From UBA1731 sp963653155 (GTDB taxonomy: Bacteria; Verrucomicrobiota; Kiritimatiellia; RFP12; UBA1067): DNA of 18,318 nucleotides. Under the pieces are notes generated by a model. It saw nothing but the letters and a program-made list of their open reading frames with translations. It was not told the DNA's origin and ran no database searches. Positions 1 to 6,734 of this stretch are shown in pieces (positions within the stretch are counted from its first letter, which is position 1; each line of letters starts with the position of its first letter). The position numbers and the translations under genes are program-made. The DNA lies in NCBI GenBank assembly GCA_963653155.1, contig CAVJWR010000060.1, forward strand, positions 1-18,318. Direction: 5' to 3'.

Positions 1-1361
1 CGTCGGTGCAGACCCTTCGGGCGTTTGGCGATAGACTTGTTGACATACATGGACCCAATGACCGCCGCTCGCTTGTCGATGAGGACTTCCAGCGCGATGC
101 GCTTGACCGCTACGGGAAGGTCGATCTGCGGGCGTATTCCACAGAGTGGCGCAAGCTTTCGGATCTCAGGGCCAGACGGGCCGAGCTTGCCGGTGCTGTA
201 GATGTCGCCGACGAGGTTGAGCGGCTTCGCGGTTCCATCGAGGAGATTGACTCCGCGAACCTTTCCGAGGATGACGAGGAGTCGCTTACCGCGCGTCACG
301 AGGCGGCCGCACACGCGTCAGAGATCGTTGAGGCCGCAAATGCCGCAAATGCCGCCCTTTCGGGAGAGGGCGGCATTTCGTATGGCGGCGATGCCTGTGA
401 GACTTCCGCCGCAGATCTGCTTATCCTTGCGGAAGGGCGCATTCGCGAGATGGCGAAATACCACGCCCCGGCGAATGAGTGGGACGATGAGCTTGAGAAG
501 ATAATAACGTCCGTACAGGAGCTTTCCCGCTCGGTCGCCGACTCGGTGAGCCTGATAGACGCCGATCCTGCCGTGCTTCAGGCACTGGATGATCGGATAT
601 CACTCGTGCGCAGGCTCAAGCGCAAGTACACGTGCGCCACCGTGGCGGATATCCTTGCGTTGCGCGATAGGCGGGCGCAGAAGCTTGCCGACCTTGAGGA
701 TCGCGACGGAAAGATCAGGGAACTTGACGTCCAGATAGAGGTCGCCGAGAAATCCGTGCGCAAGGCGGGTAGCGCACTTTCCGCCATGCGAAAGAAGGCG
801 GCGACGAAACTTGCCGCCGCCGTGACGGCTGAACTGCGAGATCTTGGGTTTCTCCAGGCGGGCTTTTCGGTTGGCATCGAGCCGCATGAGCCGGATGCAA
901 GCGGCTGTGACGGTATCGTGTACAGGTTCGAGCCTAACCCCGGCGAGTCGTCGCGTCCGCTTGCGCAAATCGCATCCACGGGCGAGATTGCGCGTGTGAT
1001 GCTCGCGCTTAAGGCCGTGATTGCCGAGCGGGATTCGATATCGACGCTTGTGTTCGATGAGATCGACTCGAACATTGGCGGCGAGACTGGGCATGCGGTC
1101 GGTGAGAAGCTGCTGGCGGTGGCGAAACACCATCAGGTTATAGCCATAACGCACCTTCCGCAGTCCGCAGTATATGGATGCCGACATCTCGTGGTGGCGA
1201 AATCCGTATCTGGCGGGCGGACGCGAAGCGCCATACGAGAGGTGTCCGGCGATGCCCGCGTGAAGGAGATCGCCAGAATGCTTGGCGGCGAACGCGCCGC
1301 CTCCGTGGCGCAGCGTCATGCCAGGGGACTGCTGGCACTTGCGCAAAAGGACGGCTTTTGA
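1..1361 (+). CDS. recN: DNA repair ATPase RecN, 5'-truncated by the window edge
   Basis: RecN is an SMC-like ATPase that acts in double-strand-break repair. The reading frame is open from the first base, and about 452 residues are visible against a usual 550 or so. The missing N-terminus should hold Walker A. The visible part opens with a VDIHG stretch (Q-loop region, about 26-90 nt), followed by a charged helical arm. The C-terminal ATPase half has the signature LAQIASTGEIAR (near 960-995), Walker B with LVFDEID (near 1046-1066), a D-loop-like NIGGETG, and the RecN-typical ITHLPQ (near 1147-1164). The signature has T where SGGE is usual. A 12-bp perfect inverted repeat and a 9-bp tandem repeat lie inside the coding region at 333-378. 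The GTG at position 6 is an internal Val codon, not the start. The 3' end overlaps the promoter of the next gene. Confidence 0.93.
   Translation, partial: SVQTLRAFGDRLVDIHGPNDRRSLVDEDFQRDALDRYGKVDLRAYSTEWRKLSDLRARRAELAGAVDVADEVERLRGSIEEIDSANLSEDDEESLTARHEAAAHASEIVEAANAANAALSGEGGISYGGDACETSAADLLILAEGRIREMAKYHAPANEWDDELEKIITSVQELSRSVADSVSLIDADPAVLQALDDRISLVRRLKRKYTCATVADILALRDRRAQKLADLEDRDGKIRELDVQIEVAEKSVRKAGSALSAMRKKAATKLAAAVTAELRDLGFLQAGFSVGIEPHEPDASGCDGIVYRFEPNPGESSRPLAQIASTGEIARVMLALKAVIAERDSISTLVFDEIDSNIGGETGHAVGEKLLAVAKHHQVIAITHLPQSAVYGCRHLVVAKSVSGGRTRSAIREVSGDARVKEIARMLGGERAASVAQRHARGLLALAQKDGF
333..378. repeat. Tandem 9-mer plus 12-bp inverted repeat inside recN
   Basis: GCCGCAAAT occurs twice in tandem (333-341 and 342-350). 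AAATGCCGCCCT (347-358) is then matched perfectly by its reverse complement AGGGCGGCATTT (367-378) around an 8-nt loop. It encodes a small Ala/Asn/Gly-rich stretch in the coiled-coil arm region of RecN. It may be a palindromic insertion tolerated in the arm, or chance in GC-rich coding DNA. Confidence 0.7.
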
Positions 1362-1367
1362 TACAAT
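1339..1367 (+). promoter_or_regulatory. Sigma70-like promoter for rplU-rpmA
   Basis: TTGCGC (1339-1344) is followed after 17 nt by TACAAT (1362-1367), a close match to the -35/-10 consensus at ideal spacing. The -35 and spacer lie within the last codons of recN and the -10 starts at its stop codon. Transcription would start near 1374, giving a leader of about 65 nt before rplU. Confidence 0.6.
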
Positions 1368-1383
1368 AAGCACCCTTCTTTTC

Positions 1384-1434
1384 GAGGAAATCAGTTTTTC
1401 CTCACGGAAAGAGGATGTAACATCCAAAGGAAAA
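1384..1434 (+). promoter_or_regulatory. Structured rplU leader with possible SD-masking alternative fold
   Basis: GAGGAAA (1384-1390) pairs perfectly with TTTCCTC (1397-1403) across a 6-nt loop. A second small hairpin is GGATG (1413-1417) with CATCC (1421-1425). The pyrimidine tract TTTTCC (1396-1401) is also complementary to the Shine-Dalgarno segment GGAAAA (1429-1434), so the two pairings exclude each other. No U-run follows either hairpin, so a plain terminator is unlikely. Feedback control of translation, as known for other ribosomal-protein leaders, is an inference. Confidence 0.4.
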
Positions 1435-1438
1435 CACA

Positions 1439-1753
1439 ATGGAAGCATACGCAGTGTTGGAAACCGGCGGCAAGCAGGTGCTTGTCAAGGTCGGCGACAC
1501 GGTCGAGATTGAAAAGATCGAGGCCGAGGAGGGCAAGGAGGTTGTCCTCAATACCGTTTGTGCCGTCTCCGACGGTACTACGCTCAAGGTTGGTACGCCA
1601 TATGTCGAAGGCGCTTCTGTGACCCTCGCGATCGTTGGCGTGAAGCGTGGCGTCAAGACGATCAACTTCAAGGCGAAGCGCCGCAAAGGCTCGCGCCGCA
1701 CCGTTGGTCACCGTCAGCAGTACACGGTTGCAACCGTCAAGTCGATCGCTTAA
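1439..1753 (+). CDS. rplU: 50S ribosomal protein L21
   Basis: L21 binds 23S rRNA and is part of the large ribosomal subunit. The protein has 104 residues, the normal length. It starts with the family motif YAVLETGGKQ and ends with the conserved basic RRKGSRRTVGHRQQYT segment. The start is supported by an AGGA 8 nt upstream. rpmA follows after a 16-nt gap, the usual rplU-rpmA pair. A promoter overlapping the end of recN and a short folded leader precede it. Confidence 0.97.
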   Translation: MEAYAVLETGGKQVLVKVGDTVEIEKIEAEEGKEVVLNTVCAVSDGTTLKVGTPYVEGASVTLAIVGVKRGVKTINFKAKRRKGSRRTVGHRQQYTVATVKSIA

Positions 1754-1769
1754 GGGGAGGTAGAGAGAA

Positions 1770-2015
1770 ATGGCTTCTTCAGCATCAGCGCGTAACGGAC
1801 GCGATTCTAACCCGAAGTACCTTGGCGTCAAGGCTTATGACGGCCAGCTTCTCAAGGCTGGTTCGATCATCGTGCGTCAGCGCGGCACCAAGATCCATCC
1901 CGGCGCGAATGTCGGATGCGGTCGCGATTTCACGCTTTTCGCCCTTAAGGACGGCAAGGTGAAGTTCATCAAGGACGGCAAGTTCGTCACAATCGTTCCC
2001 GTGGATGCCAAGTAA
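1770..2015 (+). CDS. rpmA: 50S ribosomal protein L27 with a shortened, lysine-free N-terminal tail
   Basis: L27 sits next to the peptidyl-transferase centre, and its flexible N-terminus reaches the tRNA ends. The protein has 81 residues. The core is canonical: RNGRDSNPKYLGVKAYDGQ, then IIVRQRGTKIHPGANVGCGRDFTLFAL. The start is certain: an in-frame TAG lies three codons upstream (1761-1763), and GGGGAGG (1754-1760) is correctly spaced. Oddly, the tail reads MASSASARNG, against the usual MAHKKx(A/G)GS(S/T)RNG type; the two lysines and about three residues are missing. It is not the long firmicute-type N-terminus that Prp protease cleaves. The obg gene that often follows is absent; a terminator follows instead. 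Confidence 0.96.
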   Translation: MASSASARNGRDSNPKYLGVKAYDGQLLKAGSIIVRQRGTKIHPGANVGCGRDFTLFALKDGKVKFIKDGKFVTIVPVDAK

Positions 2016-2035
2016 GGCTTCGCGAGGAAAGAACA

Positions 2036-2076
2036 CAAAAAACGGGGAGATCGCCTAAGCGGTCTCCTTGTTTTTT
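2036..2076. terminator. Rho-independent terminator between convergent genes, probably bidirectional
   Basis: GGAGATCGC (2046-2054) pairs with GCGGTCTCC (2059-2067) around a CTAA loop, with one U-G pair. The stem can extend outward through wobble pairs into flanking A and T runs. TTGTTTTTT (2068-2076) gives the U-tract for rpmA. The A-run before the stem gives one for the minus-strand gene ending at 2081. Confidence 0.88.
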
Positions 2077-2080
2077 ATTC

Positions 2081-2965
2081 TTATCTTCCCTTCCGGCATG
2101 CGCTTGCGGTGGTGCCGTAGGTCTGTCGAAACTGGGCGGCGAGATGCTGCGGGGAGAAGTATCCGAGATCGATGGCTATGCGGCCTATGGGATCATCGGT
2201 TTCCGTAAGGCGTCGTCTGGCTTCCTCAAGGCGGCACTTTGCGAGATAGGCATACGGCGGCATGCCTATCACCTGTCGAAACATGGCCGAGAAATGGCTC
2301 TCGGATAGTTTTGCTTGGCGGGCGAGTTCCGCTACCGTGAAGCGGTGGGATGGACGAAGCGCTATCTGATTTGCGATGTCTGAGATTTTCGCAAGCGCTT
2401 TCAGGGTAGGCCTGTTGTCCGCCGATTGTATTGTCATGAGCAGGATCTGGAGGATGAGGGTGCGCAGCACGAGTGTGCGGTATGCGCCGCGTGGTTGTTC
2501 TCCGTATGCCTTGAAGATGTCCCGGAACAGCTGGCGCATTGATCGGTCTACCGCGAAATCGTGTGCCTTGATTGAGGATAGCCGTTTCACAAGTGCCGCC
2601 GTCTCGGCTGCGGAGAGTCCGAGGATGGTGCGGCCCCGGCGCGGATAGCGGAAGAAGAGCCAGTACATGCGCATGCCCTTGTGGTTTGTCGTCAGGTGAT
2701 GCCGGTCTCCTGGTTGGGTCAGGAATACGTTATTGGGCATCAGCGAGTATGTTTTGCCCTCACATTCGAACACCAGTGACCCGCGTGAGCAGAAGCAGAG
2801 TTCGATGCATCCCTCGTGCACGTGTTCCGGCAATGCTTTCCAGTTTGTCCTGTACAGGCCATGGCTTATCGCCGGTATGCCGTCTATGCCGTCCTTCTCC
2901 GGCGAGAGGATGATCTGTTCGTTCGTTATGTCGGCCTGCGATGGAAGCTTTTGCGTATTGCTCAT
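2081..2965 (-). CDS. AraC-family transcriptional regulator with N-terminal cupin domain
   Basis: The protein has 294 residues. The N-terminal part (about 35-140) is an AraC-type cupin sensor: HVHEGCIELCFCSRG, then a GKTYSLMPNNVFLTQPGDRHH stretch typical of the jelly-roll that binds a sugar or other small ligand. The C-terminal part (about 195-294) is the double helix-turn-helix DNA-binding domain, with FTVAELARQAKLSESHFSAMFR and then PIGRIAIDLGYFSPQHLAAQFRQTYG. The start codon overlaps the stop of the upstream XylR-type gene in an ATGA, with AGAGGA 7 nt before the ATG, so the two are co-transcribed and probably translationally coupled. It likely controls the neighbouring glycan genes; the ligand is unknown. 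Confidence 0.93.
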   Translation of the reverse strand: MSNTQKLPSQADITNEQIILSPEKDGIDGIPAISHGLYRTNWKALPEHVHEGCIELCFCSRGSLVFECEGKTYSLMPNNVFLTQPGDRHHLTTNHKGMRMYWLFFRYPRRGRTILGLSAAETAALVKRLSSIKAHDFAVDRSMRQLFRDIFKAYGEQPRGAYRTLVLRTLILQILLMTIQSADNRPTLKALAKISDIANQIALRPSHRFTVAELARQAKLSESHFSAMFRQVIGMPPYAYLAKCRLEEARRRLTETDDPIGRIAIDLGYFSPQHLAAQFRQTYGTTASACRKGR

Positions 2966-4191
2966 GCGCGATTCCTCTGGCGGTATTCGTTCATCGTGAT
3001 CCCAAAGTGCTTACGGAAGAGGTTCTTCGGGTAGTTCTCGTTTGCCCAGCCGAGACGGCGCGTGACCTCGCCGATGGGTTCGTCCGTCCGTGCGAGTTTC
3101 GCCTTCAGTTCGCTGAGCCGTGCCGCCGTGATCACGGAAAGGATCGACTCTCCGCGCACCTCGCGGAACCGAAGGTCCGCAAGGGATCTCGATACGCGCA
3201 GGTGGGCGACCACGTCGCGTACCCCTATGCCCCTTTTTGCGTTGTGGTGAATGAATGCAAGCGCCCTCTGGACGAGCTGCCCGGACGATGTCTCGCGAGA
3301 CGTCGATGCGCGGCGGATGATTTCGCTCTCTCCCTTTACCGTTATTTCGGATGCGCCGTCCCTGTTCCGCAGACTGTTGCGCATCAGCCGCTCAAGCGTC
3401 TCGGCGGCAAGCCTCCCGGCTTCCGTGAAATTGGGGCGAATGCTTGAAAGCTGCGGGGTTGTGCTCTCGCAGATGAACTCTTCGTCATCCACGCCGAGCA
3501 CCGCAATGTCGTTCGGTACGCGGAGCCGAGCTGCCGAACACGCCTGCAGCACGTCCATCGCTATGCTGTCGTCTGCCGCCATGATCGCTGCCGGTTTCCT
3601 CAGACGCTTCAGCCACTTCGCAAGGTTGCCGATCCGCTCCGCCTTGCCGCCGGCTGGCGGCTCCGAAAATGTGACGCAGGCCGCGCTGTGTCGGTGCAGC
3701 TCGTCGGTAAAGCCGCGACAGCGCTCGCTCGACCATGCTGCCGTTCCGCTCCTTTCCGGCACAAAGCCGAATGTGGAGTACCTGCCTTCGGCAATGAATT
3801 CGCGGGCGCCGCTGCGGCCTATGGCATGGTTGTCGAGGCGGATGTGCCTTACGAGTGGCGATTGCACTTCCTTCGCCAGTGCGTCATTCTCGATAGTCAC
3901 GAACGGGACTCCGCTTGCCAAGAGCGCCTTGAAAGGCGCGAAGATGTCCGTGATGGCGACGATGAATCCGTTCGCGTGGTGCGCACAGGCCTCGGTGATG
4001 ATCCGCTCAGAGACGTCCTTCTCGGATCGGACGATGTCGAGGCGCCATTCGCCATGCTCCGCGATGTGTGCGAAGATGCCGCGCATGACGGAAGGGCCGT
4101 AGCAGCTGCGCATCGACACGAACACTGTGACGCGCGGCAAACGCCTGGATGTCTTGTGTGGAACTTTCCCCATGGGGGCGAAGTATACCAT
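2962..4191 (-). CDS. XylR-type regulator: LacI-like sugar-binding domain fused to AraC-type HTH
   Basis: The protein has 409 residues. Residues about 18-285 form a periplasmic-binding-protein/LacI-type ligand domain, with SYGP-like CYGPSVMRGI, GFIVAI, and the XylR-family hallmark DIAVLGVDDEEFICESTTPQLSSI. Residues about 305-409 are an AraC-type double HTH ending in LGWANENYPKNLFRKHFGITMNEYR. The domain order matches E. coli XylR. There is no convincing Shine-Dalgarno site at 4191, and a second ATG at 4173 (MGKVPHK) is a real alternative, because a TATTAT or TATACT box overlaps the first ATG. Transcribed divergently from the glycan operon, it is the natural sensor for it; direct repeats in the shared control region fit its mode of binding. 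The 3' end overlaps the next gene by 4 nt. Confidence 0.93.
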   Translation of the reverse strand: MVYFAPMGKVPHKTSRRLPRVTVFVSMRSCYGPSVMRGIFAHIAEHGEWRLDIVRSEKDVSERIITEACAHHANGFIVAITDIFAPFKALLASGVPFVTIENDALAKEVQSPLVRHIRLDNHAIGRSGAREFIAEGRYSTFGFVPERSGTAAWSSERCRGFTDELHRHSAACVTFSEPPAGGKAERIGNLAKWLKRLRKPAAIMAADDSIAMDVLQACSAARLRVPNDIAVLGVDDEEFICESTTPQLSSIRPNFTEAGRLAAETLERLMRNSLRNRDGASEITVKGESEIIRRASTSRETSSGQLVQRALAFIHHNAKRGIGVRDVVAHLRVSRSLADLRFREVRGESILSVITAARLSELKAKLARTDEPIGEVTRRLGWANENYPKNLFRKHFGITMNEYRQRNRA

Positions 4192-4199
4192 AATATGGC

Positions 4200-4229
4200 T
4201 TGTTTGATTTGTGAGAAAATGTTGTTTGA
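4200..4229. promoter_or_regulatory. Candidate AraC/XylR-type operator: two direct repeats
   Basis: TTGTTTGA occurs at 4200-4207 and 4222-4229. The starts are 22 bp apart, about two helical turns, in the same orientation, and similarity continues weakly past the core. Paired direct half-sites about 21 bp apart are the known arrangement for AraC-type regulators. They lie upstream of the operon -35 box (4247) and over the start region of the divergent regulator gene, so they could both activate the operon and control the regulator. Confidence 0.5.
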
Positions 4230-4246
4230 AATGAATGCCGTTTTTC

Positions 4247-4276
4247 TTGACAGTCCGGCCCTGCCTCCACTACAAT
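4247..4276 (+). promoter_or_regulatory. Sigma70-like promoter of the glycan operon
   Basis: A perfect TTGACA (4247-4252) is followed after 18 nt by TACAAT (4271-4276). Transcription would start near 4283, so upstream in-frame ATGs of the next gene (for example 4235) cannot be its start. AGGAG at 4296-4300 then precedes ATG 4313. Confidence 0.75.
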
Positions 4277-4312
4277 GGGCGGCATCGGGAGAAACAGGAG
4301 AAAACCAAGAAG

Positions 4313-5491
4313 ATGAGTCTGATGCGGGTGATAAGCGAGGCGCAGTTCCTTGCGGGTGAAGATGCGCGTGGTGCGCTTGTTGTGCTTGAGCCGGAAACGG
4401 CGCTTTCAAACGAGCATTTGGATGCGTTGCAGGATTGCGGTGCCGCCGGGTTCATAAGCGACTTTACCCCTGAGCGCTTCGAGAAGCCGGATGTAGTTCC
4501 TGAACTTGCATATGACCGCGAACGCTACGCTGGACTTCGGGCGTATGCGGTGACGCCTCGCATCGGCGTGCGGCTCAGGACGTATGCCTCGGGCAATCCC
4601 GTGTGCCACGTTGACATTGGCGAAGGCCAATCCCTCTCGCTTGTGCCGCCGTCCGTTCCGGCAAAGCGCGACAAGTCGCACGATCCGGATATTGGGAAGG
4701 CGGATATCCTTGCGGCATTCCGCGACCTTGGCGTCAGGAAGGGCGATACCCTGATGGTGCACTCGTCGCTGTCGGCGTGCGGACACATTGTAGGTGGCGC
4801 AAAGACCGTCATAGAGGCCCTTGTGGAGGCCGTCGGCGAGGATGGCAATTTCTTCTTTCCGTCATTTCAGCGTTCCGAATGCTTCCTCAACGGAGCCATC
4901 AGCCGTCGCTGGGATCACCGGCCAGCCGATGTCTCCCGCAGAGACAGCGCGTCCGTGCTTTGGGTCGGCTCGATACCGCTCGCCTTCATGAGCCTTTATC
5001 CAGATGCGCCACGCGGGCAGCAGATTTCGCATTCCTGGACCGGCTGGGGGAAGCGTGCCGCCGAGATGCTTTCCCTGCAGAAGTGGGATGATCCGCCGTT
5101 CGGCGAGAGGTCGCTTCCAATGCAGGTGAAGAAGTGTGGCGGCAAGATACTTCACTTTGGAAGCACGATAGCCCGCACATCGTTCCTCCATTGTCTGGAG
5201 GACCATTTCAGGCTCCCCGGATATTCCGCTCCCGGATTCTACCAGGTGAGAAGGCCTGATGGCGAGATTGCGTGGGTGGGCCTTACGGGGTGCTATGCCG
5301 GAAGCCGCATATCCACTACGGAAAACGAGAACGCGCCGCTATATCGCGAGGCCGTCAAGGAGGGACTTGAGATCGTCAAGACGAAGCTTGGCATCGGCAC
5401 TCTCATGCTGATGGACTGCAACAACTACTGGGAATCGCTTGCGAAGGTGTTCGTCCGCAATCCGGCAATCAATCTCGGAAAGGCCTACTGA
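4313..5491 (+). CDS. PA-like domain fused to AAC(3)-family (FrbF/YokD-like) N-acetyltransferase
   Basis: The protein has 392 residues. The C-terminal two-thirds (about 128-392) is the Antibiotic_NAT/AAC(3) fold: DILAAFRDLGVRKGDTLMVHSSLSACG (His150), GGAKTVIEALVEAVGEDGNFFFPSF, a P-x-G-E-x-S-P-like block, and the SFLHCLED motif near 290-297. This family transfers acetyl from acetyl-CoA to an amino group. Residues about 20-105 resemble the protease-associated insert of M28-type aminopeptidases (ALVVLEPE, GAAGFISD, TPRIGVRLRTYASGNPV); I read this as a domain remnant or fusion. The start at 4313 is chosen because the longer frame would begin upstream of the promoter. The MFS gene starts one base after the stop. 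The setting points to amino-sugar or glycoside metabolism rather than drug resistance; the substrate is unknown. No signal peptide is seen. Confidence 0.8.
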   Translation: MSLMRVISEAQFLAGEDARGALVVLEPETALSNEHLDALQDCGAAGFISDFTPERFEKPDVVPELAYDRERYAGLRAYAVTPRIGVRLRTYASGNPVCHVDIGEGQSLSLVPPSVPAKRDKSHDPDIGKADILAAFRDLGVRKGDTLMVHSSLSACGHIVGGAKTVIEALVEAVGEDGNFFFPSFQRSECFLNGAISRRWDHRPADVSRRDSASVLWVGSIPLAFMSLYPDAPRGQQISHSWTGWGKRAAEMLSLQKWDDPPFGERSLPMQVKKCGGKILHFGSTIARTSFLHCLEDHFRLPGYSAPGFYQVRRPDGEIAWVGLTGCYAGSRISTTENENAPLYREAVKEGLEIVKTKLGIGTLMLMDCNNYWESLAKVFVRNPAINLGKAY

Positions 5492-5492
5492 A

Positions 5493-6734
5493 ATGGGCAA
5501 GAACTACAAGTGGCTGCTGCTTGCGCTCCTTTCGCTCGCATTCTTCTTCTCGCAGGCGGATCGGGTGCTGTTCGGGCTGCTCACGCTTCCGATACAGGAA
5601 GAGCTTGGACTCAACGACCTTCAAATGGGCCTTGCCAACACCGTTTTCTTCGTGGTGTTCGCCTTTGCCGTTCCAATCGCGGGCTATGCGGGCGACAGGT
5701 TCAACCGCAAGTGGGTGATTACGGTTGCTCTCATGTTCTGGTCGCTCATGACGGTATTCACCGGCCTTGCGGGTGGCCTCGTCGGACTCATCCTTTTCCG
5801 TTCCGTCTTCACGCCGATAGGCGAGTCGTTCTACTGTCCTTCCGCATACGCGCTCATCGCCACGCACCACAAGGAATCGCGTACGCTCGCGCTTGCGATA
5901 CACCAGAGTGCGCTGTACATTGGTCTCATGATCTGCGGGGCGCTTGTCGCGTGGACGCTCAAGGTGTGTGGCGGCTGGCGAGTCGTGTTCTGGGTGTTCG
6001 GCGCGGCGGGCTTCTTGCTCGCGGTCTCATTCATATGGCTTCTCAAGGATAGGCGCGGCAAGCCTGTGGACGGCAATGGCGAGAAGGAGAAGCAGGGATC
6101 GTTCAAGGATGGGTGCCTCGCGTTCGTGCGTTGCCCTACGCTGCTCATGAACGCTTTCGGCTTCATCGCGATCAACTTTGCGAACAATGCCTACATAAGC
6201 TGGGCCCCGAAGTTTGCCGCCCGGAAGTTTGGCCTCTCGGTCGGCGAGGCGGGCAACAGCACGATGCTCTACCACCACGCCTGCTGCTTCATAGCTGTGA
6301 TGGCTGCCGGGTTCGTGACCGACCACTACATCCGTAGGGGGTTCCCGCGTTTCCGTCTTGCGCTTCAGGCTTCAGCGATGATGCTTGGCGCACCTATGCT
6401 CGTGTGGTTCGGATTCTCGACATCCATCGCCGCCTGCTTCGCCGCGACGATGGCCTACGGCATATGCCGCGGCACATACGAGGCAAACACACAGACTTCG
6501 GCCTTTGACGTGGTGCGTCCGGAGAATCGGGCCACGGTGGTCGCCGTCGCGGATCTCGCCGGCATGCTCATCGGTTCGCTTTCGCCTCTCGTCATAGGCG
6601 CGTTGAGCAACCATTACGGGATCAAGGGCTTCGAGATAGGATTCTCCCTTATGGGGTGCGCATATCTTTTCGGAGCCTGTTCCATGGCATATGCGGCACT
6701 GTTCACCTTCAAGAAGGATAGGATACAGGAGTAG
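5493..6734 (+). CDS. Major facilitator superfamily transporter
   Basis: The protein has 413 residues, very hydrophobic, with about twelve predicted membrane segments in two halves. The MFS motif A is clear in loop 2-3 (GYAGDRFNRK, residues 64-73) and repeats weakly in the second half (GFVTDHYIRRGFPR). A charged cytoplasmic loop separates the halves (KDRRGKPVDGNGEKEKQG). QADR in helix 1 is typical of anion/sugar-acid and Spinster-like subfamilies. The start at 5493 has GGAAAGG about 9 nt upstream and is one base after the previous stop, so a longer start at 5439 inside the previous gene is unlikely. In this operon it probably imports the sugar, glycoside or amino sugar released by the enzymes downstream; specificity cannot be read from the sequence. 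Confidence 0.9.
   Translation: MGKNYKWLLLALLSLAFFFSQADRVLFGLLTLPIQEELGLNDLQMGLANTVFFVVFAFAVPIAGYAGDRFNRKWVITVALMFWSLMTVFTGLAGGLVGLILFRSVFTPIGESFYCPSAYALIATHHKESRTLALAIHQSALYIGLMICGALVAWTLKVCGGWRVVFWVFGAAGFLLAVSFIWLLKDRRGKPVDGNGEKEKQGSFKDGCLAFVRCPTLLMNAFGFIAINFANNAYISWAPKFAARKFGLSVGEAGNSTMLYHHACCFIAVMAAGFVTDHYIRRGFPRFRLALQASAMMLGAPMLVWFGFSTSIAACFAATMAYGICRGTYEANTQTSAFDVVRPENRATVVAVADLAGMLIGSLSPLVIGALSNHYGIKGFEIGFSLMGCAYLFGACSMAYAALFTFKKDRIQE

Noticed and set aside
600..1448. Long minus-strand frame opposite recN
   Set aside because: It is antisense to clearly conserved RecN motifs, has no recognisable domain and runs into the rplU leader; long antisense frames are expected in GC-rich coding DNA.
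3251..4102. 283-residue plus-strand frame opposite the XylR-type gene
   Set aside because: The minus strand encodes an unmistakable regulator; the plus frame shows no domain and no ribosome site.
4235..4312. Upstream extension of the AAC(3)-like gene from an ATG at 4235
   Set aside because: The segment contains the -35 and -10 boxes of the operon promoter, so it would not be in the transcript.
4313..5491. Aminoglycoside resistance gene
   Set aside because: The fold family fits, but the extra N-terminal domain and the glycan operon context argue for a metabolic role; no mobile element is nearby.
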